Source of the DNA: an uncultured Thermoanaerobacteraceae bacterium
GTDB taxonomy: Bacteria; Bacillota; DSM-12270; Thermacetogeniales; Thermacetogeniaceae
Direction: 5' to 3'
Assembly (NCBI GenBank): GCA_937914965.1
Contig: CALGIY010000180.1
Location: forward strand, 1 to 5,949
Length of the DNA: 5,949 nt
Below are positions 1 to 5,893 of this stretch, piece by piece; within the stretch, counting starts at the first letter, position 1, and every line of letters starts with the position of its first letter. The notes under the pieces are model-generated. The model made no database searches. It saw only the letters and a program-made list of their open reading frames with translations, and was not told where the DNA came from. A program made the position numbers and the translations under genes.

Positions 1-1297
1 AGGGTTCAATACCCATATCCCCAAGCCGTGTAATGGCACCTGCGGCATCATTGGTGTGCAGGGTGGAGAAAACAAGGTGCCCGGTCAGGGCTGATTCTAC
101 AGCCATCCGAGCTGTCTCCTGGTCGCGGATCTCCCCCACCATGAGGATATCTGGGTCGCTTCTGAGGATCGAGCGCAGTCCGGTGGCAAAGGTAAGCCCG
201 GCGCGGACATTCACCTGCACCTGGTTTAACCCGTCGAGGCGGTATTCGATGGGGTCCTCCACAGTGATAATGTTTTTTTCTACAGAATTGATCGCCGCTA
301 AGGTGGCATAGAGTGTGGTGCTCTTACCGCTCCCGGTGGGTCCAGTCACCAGGATAAATCCATAAGGAAGTTTCACGATTTTGTTGTATTTCTCCAGTCC
401 GATCAGGGGAAAACCGAGTTCTTCCAGAGTAATCAGTCGTGCAGAGCGGTTCAGCAAACGGAGTGTCAATTTCTCCCCATATCCGGTAGGGAGGGAAGCC
501 ACCCTTAGATCAACAGACTTATCATCCACCCTCAAGCTGATACGCCCATCCTGAGGGACACGCCGATCCGCGATATCCATATTAGCCATCACTTTAATGC
601 GTGAAACCAGGGATGGATGCATTTTCCGCGGGGGCTGCATCACATCATGCAGTACACCATCGATCCGAAAGCGCACCCGCATCGATCTTTCCTGGGGTTC
701 AATGTGGATATCGCTCGCCCCGGCCTTTACTGCCTGGCTGAAAATAAGATTCGCCAGATGGACTGCAGGCTTATCCGCACCATTATCAGTATCCGGCTCA
801 ATTTCATCCACATCATTTTCTTCATCTGCTGTCTGTTCAATACTGGTGGTCGTACGGCTGAACCTTTCTATAGCTGCCTGTAGTTCACCATCCGCACAGA
901 CCACAGGCAAAATCTCATATCCGGTCAGGATACGTAGGTCATCAATTGCTATGATATCTGAGGGATGCATCATCGCCACCAGCAGTTTATCTTTTTCAAA
1001 GCCGATGGGAAGTGCTTTATACCTGAGCGCTACCTCAGGAGTGATTAAACTGGAGGCGGCATCATCGATTGTATATGCTTCCAAGGAAACATATGGTACA
1101 TTTTTCTGCATAGCCACAACCTTAGCAATATCATCCTCAGTACAGTAACCCAACCCGACCAGGGTTCGTCCCAGCATACCCTTACTACTCTTGTTTTGAC
1201 TCTGCAGCCGCAAGGCTTCCTCCAACTGTTCTTGATTAACGATTCCGGCACGAACAAGCAGGTCTCCTAGATAGTTTTTTCCATTGATTAAAGCCAA
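1..1297 (-). CDS. pilB: Type IV pilus extension ATPase PilB (GspE family), C-terminus cut by window edge
   Basis: Cytoplasmic hexameric ATPase that powers pilin polymerisation through PilC. I translated 432 residues with no stop before the left edge; the family is usually about 560 aa, so roughly 130 C-terminal residues, including the usual zinc-binding cysteine region, should lie outside. Order of domains: an MshEN-type N-domain with two LG-containing 24-residue motifs (about 9-32 and 41-64), an acidic linker (about 149-177), the N2 domain with ASDIHIEP at 194-201, then the ATPase core. Catalytic motifs are intact: Walker A GPTGSGKST (319-327), Asp-box VEDPIEY (346-352), Walker B LMVGEIRD with Glu389, and the His-box around 407-418 (STLHTND). 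The start is TTG: an in-frame TGA lies 24 nt upstream, there is no ATG or GTG between them, and GAGGTG sits 7 nt before the TTG. It is the last visible gene of the operon, after an 86-nt gap. PilT is less likely because PilT lacks this long N-domain. Confidence 0.95.
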   Translation of the reverse strand, partial: MALINGKNYLGDLLVRAGIVNQEQLEEALRLQSQNKSSKGMLGRTLVGLGYCTEDDIAKVVAMQKNVPYVSLEAYTIDDAASSLITPEVALRYKALPIGFEKDKLLVAMMHPSDIIAIDDLRILTGYEILPVVCADGELQAAIERFSRTTTSIEQTADEENDVDEIEPDTDNGADKPAVHLANLIFSQAVKAGASDIHIEPQERSMRVRFRIDGVLHDVMQPPRKMHPSLVSRIKVMANMDIADRRVPQDGRISLRVDDKSVDLRVASLPTGYGEKLTLRLLNRSARLITLEELGFPLIGLEKYNKIVKLPYGFILVTGPTGSGKSTTLYATLAAINSVEKNIITVEDPIEYRLDGLNQVQVNVRAGLTFATGLRSILRSDPDILMVGEIRDQETARMAVESALTGHLVFSTLHTNDAAGAITRLGDMGIEP

Positions 1298-1304
1298 ACA
1301 ACTG

Positions 1305-1310
1305 CACCTC
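1305..1310 (-). promoter_or_regulatory. Ribosome binding site of pilB, fixing a TTG start
   Basis: GAGGTG on the minus strand, 7 nt before the TTG at 1297-1295. It decides the start, because no in-frame ATG or GTG exists between the upstream in-frame stop and the conserved N-domain. Confidence 0.75.
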
Positions 1311-1320
1311 GTTCTTGTTC

Positions 1321-1350
1321 AATATAACGGCATATCCATTGTTTTGTCAT
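1321..1350 (-). promoter_or_regulatory. Possible housekeeping-type promoter in front of pilB
   Basis: On the minus strand ATGACA (1350-1345; 5 of 6 to TTGACA) is followed after 18 nt by TATATT (1326-1321; 5 of 6 to TATAAT). It lies in the only sizeable gap of the operon. Transcription would start near 1314, giving a leader of about 17 nt that still includes the GAGGTG site. Such matches also occur by chance in AT-rich gaps, so this is a suggestion only. pilB is also reachable by read-through from the genes above it. Confidence 0.35.
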
Positions 1351-1352
1351 TA

Positions 1353-1367
1353 AGGGACATATTCCCT
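1353..1367 (-). other. Small inverted repeat in the gap before pilB
   Basis: AGGGA and TCCCT form a perfect 5-bp stem around a 5-nt loop in the 86-nt gap, just downstream of the lipoprotein gene. There is no T-tract after it, so it is not a typical intrinsic terminator. It could be an operator, a weak RNA-processing or stability element, or chance. Confidence 0.3.
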
Positions 1368-1383
1368 GCCTTTTCTGTAAGTC

Positions 1384-1869
1384 TTATTTAGAAGGGTTCT
1401 TCATCTTTAAAACTCTTGTTTGGCCGTCTTTTTCAAGTGTTACCTGTCCGCTGCTGACATCAATAGCTATAACTTTATAGCTATTGAAGATTTCACTAAT
1501 TGTTACATCAGCCCACCGGTCCCCTTCTTGTAGAGAAGCATAGGGAAGGCCAGTTTCTTGATAAACAGAAACCAGTTCCAAAACGGGGTCTTGGCGTTCT
1601 GAAGATTGGTCCACACTACCTGACGACGCAGTATCCTCTCCGGAGGCAGACGCCACCACCAGGGGTTGAAAGGGGTCCCGGTAGGGTACAACAGCGGCAG
1701 TGTTATCAAGAGGAACAGCTGTCTCTGATGCAGGCTCTTTTACTTCTGCGTTGTTGGTTGTCGGTGGAGGAGAAGCTGTAGCTGCAGGGCTTTCCTCGGG
1801 AGCAGCACAGCCAGCAAGCCCTAGAACTAAGACTAGGCAAACAATTAGATACAACCAGGGTGATTTCAT
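1384..1869 (-). CDS. PilP-like type IV pilus lipoprotein
   Basis: 161 aa. A signal peptide of type II is clear: positively charged start, hydrophobic run from about 5 to 17, lipobox LAGC with Cys21 as the lipidated residue. A Pro/Thr/Ala/Glu-rich flexible linker follows (about 22-60), then YRDPFQPL at 63-70 and a small beta-rich domain (about 96-156). The RDPF motif ahead of a compact beta domain, the length and the position right after pilO are what is seen in PilP, the inner-membrane lipoprotein that binds PilNO and, in diderm bacteria, the secretin PilQ. Sequence similarity in the beta domain is too weak by eye to be certain, so I leave the symbol empty. The ATG is 1 nt after the pilO stop, with AAGGAG 10 nt upstream inside pilO. 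It could instead be a lineage-specific lipoprotein that replaces PilP. Confidence 0.75.
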   Translation of the reverse strand: MKSPWLYLIVCLVLVLGLAGCAAPEESPAATASPPPTTNNAEVKEPASETAVPLDNTAAVVPYRDPFQPLVVASASGEDTASSGSVDQSSERQDPVLELVSVYQETGLPYASLQEGDRWADVTISEIFNSYKVIAIDVSSGQVTLEKDGQTRVLKMKNPSK

Positions 1870-1870
1870 G

Positions 1871-2425
1871 CTATTTTTGCTCCTTCCCCTGCTTCTCGTA
1901 AAAAGCAGCAGCAGAAATATCAGCCTTGATTTGGGGCAGTTCTTCCTTCCCCTTGAGCACCTTCACCTCATTGATGCATACAGCACGGTTCCACTTCGGG
2001 ATGTTGTCCAGCAGCATCAACAGCCCGTGATAGCGGCCCTCAAAAGTGAGCTGAATCGGCATTTCCTCATAGCCATCTTTGGAAATTCTTTTGTCAAACT
2101 TGATCCCTAAAAAATGTGTATTGGATTTGTCTGCCAATCCCTGGATGCCGGTGATCAGGAGGTTTTCACCTGGGTCAGCGGGGATCAGCTGTTCATAGTT
2201 AATTTTTCGCTCCTCTAGTGCAGGAGCTTCTTTGCTGAGTTTGATCAGATCTGTCAGCCGTGCCTCCGCCTGACGGCAGGCTAGCTTTTCCTGTTCCACC
2301 TGCTCCCGTGCTTCATGCAGAGCATTGTTCTGGTTGTATAACAGGAAAGCCATACCGGCCAGAATTATAATACCCAGTAGAACAGCTAAAATGGTCTGTT
2401 GGGATGCCTTTTTCTCTAGATCCAC
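1871..2425 (-). CDS. pilO: Type IV pilus inner-membrane alignment protein PilO
   Basis: 184 aa, bitopic inner-membrane protein that pairs with PilN to form the alignment subcomplex. A short cytoplasmic tail precedes one membrane segment (about 11-30), then a charged, coiled-coil-prone stretch (about 32-78), then an alpha/beta domain of the ferredoxin-like type. The segment about 120-156, with MPIQLTFEGRYHGLLMLLD followed by a pair of short strands, is typical of PilO: a conserved strand, then FEG-Y and the helix that packs against it. The start is GTG, 1 nt after the pilN stop, served by AAGGAGGG lying inside the end of pilN, so the two are translationally coupled. Length is within the usual range of about 180-210 aa. 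Order after pilN and before a PilP-like lipoprotein supports the call. Confidence 0.9.
   Translation of the reverse strand: MDLEKKASQQTILAVLLGIIILAGMAFLLYNQNNALHEAREQVEQEKLACRQAEARLTDLIKLSKEAPALEERKINYEQLIPADPGENLLITGIQGLADKSNTHFLGIKFDKRISKDGYEEMPIQLTFEGRYHGLLMLLDNIPKWNRAVCINEVKVLKGKEELPQIKADISAAAFYEKQGKEQK
1880..1885 (-). promoter_or_regulatory. Ribosome binding site of the PilP-like lipoprotein, inside pilO
   Basis: AAGGAG within the last pilO codons, 10 nt before the lipoprotein ATG. Spacing is at the long end of the usual range, so translation may depend partly on ribosomes finishing pilO. Confidence 0.65.
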
Positions 2426-2426
2426 G

Positions 2427-3029
2427 CTATTTCCCTCCTTTTTGCACCGGTAGGGATGCTATAATCTCGAAATCCATTAATTGCTGGTCTTGCTCATCTT
2501 TTTCTTCCGAATAATGACAGCGGATATCCTCCAAACCTGGTATCTTATGCATTCTTACCAATAAGGAGGCAACCTGTTTGTGGGTAAAAGCTTTTCCCCG
2601 GATGGTCAGTTCGCCTTGTGATGGGCCTCCGCCTTTTTCATCTTTGGATTTTTCCTTTTCTACGATCTTGTAGCTGGCGGTATAATCAGTCAGCCACAAA
2701 CCATCAGGGATATTCCCTACTTCAGCTAGGATAAAATACCAATTTGGTGTAACTCCAAGCGCCTGATTGTTCATCTTCTCCAGAGCATCCACTCTGTTCT
2801 TCAGATCTCCGTACTTCTGGTAGGATACAGCCTCCTGCTGGAGCTTGGCTTTTTGTTCCTGCAGCCTGCAGACATCCTCATGCTGCTGATTGGTCAGATA
2901 AATCATCCAAACATAAATGCCCAGAAAAATAATGAGCGCAAGGCAGCTGCATAAAATATAAATCTTGAGCTGACGGCGTGTCTGGTGTTGTGCCTTAATC
3001 TCGGGAGGAAGAAGACTAATATTATTCAC
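2427..3029 (-). CDS. pilN: Type IV pilus assembly protein PilN
   Basis: 200 aa, bitopic inner-membrane protein. The cytoplasmic N-terminus NNISLLPPE matches the INLLP-type motif by which PilN tails bind the groove of PilM; in this family the motif is diagnostic. One membrane segment follows (about 23-45), then a coiled-coil-like Gln/Glu/Lys-rich stretch (about 46-90), then a periplasmic or extracellular ferredoxin-like domain (about 97-195) with WLTDYTASY and a strand ELTIRGKAF. A Lys/Glu/Gly-rich insert (about 123-139) interrupts that domain and looks like a flexible loop. The start is GTG, 4 nt after the pilM stop, with GGAGGT 8 nt upstream. An ATG lies closer to the ribosome site (3037-3035) but it opens a three-codon reading frame, so the GTG is preferred. 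Confidence 0.92.
   Translation of the reverse strand: MNNISLLPPEIKAQHQTRRQLKIYILCSCLALIIFLGIYVWMIYLTNQQHEDVCRLQEQKAKLQQEAVSYQKYGDLKNRVDALEKMNNQALGVTPNWYFILAEVGNIPDGLWLTDYTASYKIVEKEKSKDEKGGGPSQGELTIRGKAFTHKQVASLLVRMHKIPGLEDIRCHYSEEKDEQDQQLMDFEIIASLPVQKGGK
2433..2440 (-). promoter_or_regulatory. Ribosome binding site of pilO, inside pilN, favouring a GTG start
   Basis: AAGGAGGG within the last pilN codons; its GGAGG core lies 8 nt before the pilO GTG. There is no alternative ATG ahead of the membrane segment, so the GTG is preferred. Confidence 0.75.
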
Positions 3030-3033
3030 GAGT

Positions 3034-4044
3034 TCATACCTCCAATCCGCGCCGTGCTAGGGCAACGCTGATGGCAAAATCCGCAGCTACACGGCTGATT
3101 CCAGGTTTTTTATCTACAGCGGCTATTCCATCAAGTGGCTGGATAATCGCCACCGGTAGACCAAGGTTATCCTTCAGCTTACGGGCTAGTCCTTCGATCC
3201 GGGAACCCCTTCCACAGAGAAACAGCTTCTCTACCGCAGCACCCTTCTGCTGGGTCTGATAGTAACTGAGGGAGGAATTGATATCCCCTGCCAGGCTGGC
3301 ACTCCACTCTGATACAGCATCATCCGGCCAATCTGGTCTTTTCATTCCCGTGGAAACAACTTCATTAAGTGAGCAGTTGAAGAAGTCTGCTGCAGATTGG
3401 AGCCCAGTGGGAAGAATCCGGGCAAAGCGGGTTTTATTATCCTCCACTACCAGGAGGTTGCTCAGTTCATTGGAAATATTGACCAAGGCAACAGCTCCCT
3501 TGACGGTAGCTGCCGGCAAGACCCGCTGCAGGGCAAGGGAGCTGACATCAACATCCTTAACTCTGAGATGGGCGCCTGATAAAACTTCAAGAAAGATATT
3601 CAGCATATCACGCTTGGCTGCTACCAGCAGAACCTCCAAGGAGTCACCACTCTCCCCTGCGGTTTCGCCTACGATCATGTAATCCAGAACAACACTATCC
3701 AGTGGAAAAGGTATGTGCTCCTGAGCCTGGAAACGGATTAACTTATCCACTTTATTGGGAGCGACCTTCGGAAAGGTGGCGAACCGTACCAGCACCCCCT
3801 GGTTGGACACCCCCAGCAGCACATCCCGGCAGGTGAATCCTGCATCAGACCACAAGTGGCCGAGAGCCTCCTCAACCAAACCAGGATCAGCGATCATTCC
3901 CTCGTAAACTGATTCACCAGGCAAGGGAACACGCCCGCAGGCTACTAATTTGGGTGCCTGTGCACTGCCGCTTAACTCTACCCCGCGAATTTCCGCTGTA
4001 TCAATATCCAGGCCAACTACTCTCTTTGATCTCAAGAAACCCAT
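3034..4044 (-). CDS. pilM: Type IV pilus assembly protein PilM, actin-like ATPase fold
   Basis: 336 aa, cytoplasmic protein of the FtsA/MreB-like fold that forms a ring under the membrane and binds the N-terminal tail of PilN. Seen in order: phosphate-1 strand VVGLDIDTAEIRGVEL (9-24); the family signature IPFPLDSVVLDY (111-122) preceded by the helix that usually reads ...IRxEAxxxIPF; phosphate-2 region ALVNIS (186-191); the helix with SLSYYQTQQ (258-266); and the adenosine-side segment LCGRGSRIEGL (276-286) ahead of LGLPVAIIQPLDGI. Length fits PilM (about 340-355). The ATG has AAGGAG 7 nt upstream, in a 32-nt gap after the sigma factor gene. Several nucleotide-site positions differ from the usual pattern (see findings). 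Confidence 0.94.
   Translation of the reverse strand: MGFLRSKRVVGLDIDTAEIRGVELSGSAQAPKLVACGRVPLPGESVYEGMIADPGLVEEALGHLWSDAGFTCRDVLLGVSNQGVLVRFATFPKVAPNKVDKLIRFQAQEHIPFPLDSVVLDYMIVGETAGESGDSLEVLLVAAKRDMLNIFLEVLSGAHLRVKDVDVSSLALQRVLPAATVKGAVALVNISNELSNLLVVEDNKTRFARILPTGLQSAADFFNCSLNEVVSTGMKRPDWPDDAVSEWSASLAGDINSSLSYYQTQQKGAAVEKLFLCGRGSRIEGLARKLKDNLGLPVAIIQPLDGIAAVDKKPGISRVAADFAISVALARRGLEV
3038..3043 (-). promoter_or_regulatory. Ribosome binding site of pilN, inside pilM, favouring a GTG start
   Basis: GGAGGT formed by the last pilM codons, 8 nt before the pilN GTG. The nearby ATG is only 1-2 nt past the site and its frame closes after three codons, so the GTG is the working start. Confidence 0.75.
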
Positions 4045-4051
4045 AGCTACA

Positions 4052-4057
4052 CTCCTT
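4052..4057 (-). promoter_or_regulatory. Ribosome binding site of pilM
   Basis: AAGGAG 7 nt before the pilM ATG, located in the 32-nt gap between the sigma factor gene and pilM. The gap shows no promoter-like pair and no hairpin, so pilM appears to be transcribed with the genes above it. Confidence 0.75.
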
Positions 4058-4076
4058 TGCCGGGATAATTAATTCT

Positions 4077-4793
4077 TTAACTAAGATAATCACCTAGACG
4101 TTTGAGCCCACGATGCATCAAACGGGAGACCTGGCGCTGGCCGATGCCCATTTCATCAGCCACCTGCTGCTGTGTCAGATCCCGGTAGAAGATCAGGTAG
4201 ATCACCCTGCGCTGTATTTCATTTAACCGTTCCAGTGCCTGTCTGACCACAATCACATCTTCAATGGGCAGTTGGAAGTTCTCATAACGCAGGTGCCGAA
4301 CCTGTTTCAGATCAAGTTCATCAAAACTGACCCTACCCGCCTGGAGAGCCTGGGCAACCCCCTCTTTACGGATATTGACTGCCTCGGCAATAGCATCCAG
4401 TGTCGGGGGTTCTTCAGTCTTTTTTAGCAGATCCTCAGCAGTTCGGTAAATATGAGACTGGAGATCAACCACCCAACCCGGGCGGTCAAAGGACGCCTCC
4501 TGCCGCAGTTGATGCCTCATTTCACCCATAATATAATGAGAGGCAAAGGTAATGAACCGAACACCTCGATCCGGTTCATAACGGTAGATCGCTTTCAAGA
4601 GGCCCTCATAACCGGCCTGGATGAGATCCTCGGAAACACGGCCTCCTGAATAAAGGTTTCCGAAATGGTGAACCACACCCTGTGCAACCTCAAAGATGGC
4701 TCCCAGTCGTTCTTCACTTTGTTCCTCCAGATAGTCAAGTACCGCCTGCTCCATTTCCGGCGAGTTGGCTCTACCTGTACTGCACTTCGACAT
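4077..4793 (-). CDS. Sigma-70 family RNA polymerase sigma factor (group 3, SigB/SigF/SigG-like) inside the pilus operon
   Basis: 238 aa, cytoplasmic, expected to direct RNA polymerase to a limited promoter set. Region 1.1 is absent. Region 2 spans about 30-100: DLIQAGYEGLLKAIYRYEP (56-74) is the core-binding part, and FITFASHYIMGEMRHQLRQ (80-98) is the 2.3/2.4 part that melts and reads the -10 element. Region 3 is about 105-155, so this is not a two-domain ECF factor. Region 4 is about 178-238, with the helix-turn-helix LTQQQVADEMGIGQRQVSRL at 206-225. The pattern FASxxIxGEM and GI-QxQVSRL recalls SigB/SigF/SigG of Firmicutes. The ATG lies 2 nt after the pilC stop, with AGGAGG inside the last pilC codons, so it is translationally coupled to pilC. 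No anti-sigma factor gene is next to it. Target genes cannot be told from the sequence; autoregulation of the pilus genes is an inference. Confidence 0.93.
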   Translation of the reverse strand: MSKCSTGRANSPEMEQAVLDYLEEQSEERLGAIFEVAQGVVHHFGNLYSGGRVSEDLIQAGYEGLLKAIYRYEPDRGVRFITFASHYIMGEMRHQLRQEASFDRPGWVVDLQSHIYRTAEDLLKKTEEPPTLDAIAEAVNIRKEGVAQALQAGRVSFDELDLKQVRHLRYENFQLPIEDVIVVRQALERLNEIQRRVIYLIFYRDLTQQQVADEMGIGQRQVSRLMHRGLKRLGDYLS

Positions 4794-4795
4794 GT

Positions 4796-5893
4796 TCAGC
4801 CTCCTGTACTGGTAACCACAAGGAAAATAGGTAGATACATAGATATAACCATAAAGGCTACAACACAGCCAACAACAATCACCATCAGCGGCTCGATCAC
4901 TGAGGTCAGTCCCTTGGCCAATGTAGCCACTTCTTCCTCATAAAAATCTGAGATACGCCCCAGCATACCTGGTAGGTTACCTGACTCCTCCCCTACAGAT
5001 ACCATCTGAACCAGCATCGGGGCAAAAATCCCACTCTCGCCAAGGGGCCCGGCGATGCTTTTCCCTTCCTGGATTTTCTCACTGGTTACTGCTACTGCTT
5101 CTGACACCAATGTACTGCCTGATGCAGGACCCGCTGTCTCTAATGCTTGCAGCACAGGGATACCCCCGGACAGTAGGGTGGAAAGTGTCCGGGCAAAGCG
5201 AGCCATCACTACCCGGTACAGAAGCGGTCCAACGGCAGGAAGTTTAAAACTCAGCCGTTCCCAGCTGCGGCTCCCTGAAGGGGTGCGCAGGTAGTAACGA
5301 ATACCATAAACCAGAGCAATCGTACCCAGGAAATAGAGATACCAGAAAGAACGGAATGAGTTAGAAAGGCCCATTACAATTCTGGTAGGTAAAGGCAGTA
5401 CCATATCAGGCGGAAAAAACTTCATAAAGATTGGTACGATACCGACCAGCATGGCCACAACAACTACAAAAGAAAAACCGAGCACCACCAAAGGATACAT
5501 GGTGGCAGAACGCATATTATCCCGAAGGTTTTTGTCCCGCTCCAATTGATCTGAAAGCTGCTTCAATACCTCATCAAGGGTGCCGCCTACCTCACCAGCT
5601 TTGATCATATTCACATAAAGAGAGGGAAACACATCAGGGTAGTTCTGAATCGATTCAGAAAAGCTCATACCGCTGTCCACACTCTGGGCAACTTCAGTTA
5701 ATATTTCACTCAAGGTCCGGTTTGTAACCTGACTGCTTAAAGTATAGAGCGCCCTTGTTAAAGGGATACCGGCATCTAAAAGGGTTTCCATCTGCCGGCT
5801 AAACAGAGCAAGGTCCCCAACACCTACTTTGCCTTTTCTCTGAAAAAGTGCACGCAGTGGAGACTCCCGCACCTCATTAATATCGAGGACCAT
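4796..5893 (-). CDS. pilC: Type IV pilus inner-membrane platform protein PilC (GspF family)
   Basis: 365 aa, polytopic inner-membrane protein that sits in the PilB/PilT hexamer pore and passes motor movement to the growing pilus. Two GspF repeats are clear: about 27-150 (LALFSRQMETLLDAGIPL at 28-45; GEVGGTLDEVL at 100-110) and about 228-350 (FARTLSTLLSGGIPVLQAL at 233-251; GEESGNLPGML at 301-311; IEPLMVIVVG at 333-342). Membrane segments lie near 133-155, 183-200 and 333-360. Family members are usually about 400 aa and carry some 50 extra residues in front of the first repeat; here the protein opens with MVLDINEV, which looks like the tail of that leader. The ATG at 5893 is the only ATG that keeps the first repeat whole: a TAA sits one codon upstream in frame. 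No ribosome binding site is visible before it. Confidence 0.93.
   Translation of the reverse strand: MVLDINEVRESPLRALFQRKGKVGVGDLALFSRQMETLLDAGIPLTRALYTLSSQVTNRTLSEILTEVAQSVDSGMSFSESIQNYPDVFPSLYVNMIKAGEVGGTLDEVLKQLSDQLERDKNLRDNMRSATMYPLVVLGFSFVVVVAMLVGIVPIFMKFFPPDMVLPLPTRIVMGLSNSFRSFWYLYFLGTIALVYGIRYYLRTPSGSRSWERLSFKLPAVGPLLYRVVMARFARTLSTLLSGGIPVLQALETAGPASGSTLVSEAVAVTSEKIQEGKSIAGPLGESGIFAPMLVQMVSVGEESGNLPGMLGRISDFYEEEVATLAKGLTSVIEPLMVIVVGCVVAFMVISMYLPIFLVVTSTGG
4800..4805 (-). promoter_or_regulatory. Ribosome binding site of the sigma factor gene, inside pilC
   Basis: A full AGGAGG formed by the last sense codons of pilC, 6 nt before the sigma factor ATG. It is the best ribosome site in the window. 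With the 2-nt gap between stop and start it implies translational coupling, so the sigma factor should be made in proportion to PilC. Confidence 0.8.

Noticed and set aside
597..1148. Long open frame on the plus strand (183 codons)
   Set aside because: It lies wholly antisense to pilB, whose minus-strand translation shows clear family motifs here; its own product is Ser/Ile-rich with no recognisable domain and no ribosome site.
1045..1257. Minus-strand frame of 70 codons
   Set aside because: It overlaps the N-domain of pilB in another frame; the pilB frame holds the LG motifs of the MshEN domain, while this one shows no domain.
1353..1367. Hairpin as an intrinsic terminator between the lipoprotein gene and pilB
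   Set aside because: The stem has only 5 bp and no run of T follows on the minus strand; kept only as a small inverted repeat.
1360..1372. GGGAAT as a SigB-like -10 box before pilB
   Set aside because: It is close to GGGTAT, but no GTTT-type -35 box lies 12-15 nt upstream, so it does not support control by the encoded sigma factor.
1700..2110. Plus-strand frame of 136 codons
   Set aside because: Antisense to the lipoprotein and pilO genes, with low-complexity product and no recognisable features.
3278..3682. Plus-strand frame of 134 codons
   Set aside because: Antisense to pilM; the Ser/Thr/Arg-rich composition is typical of a shadow frame.
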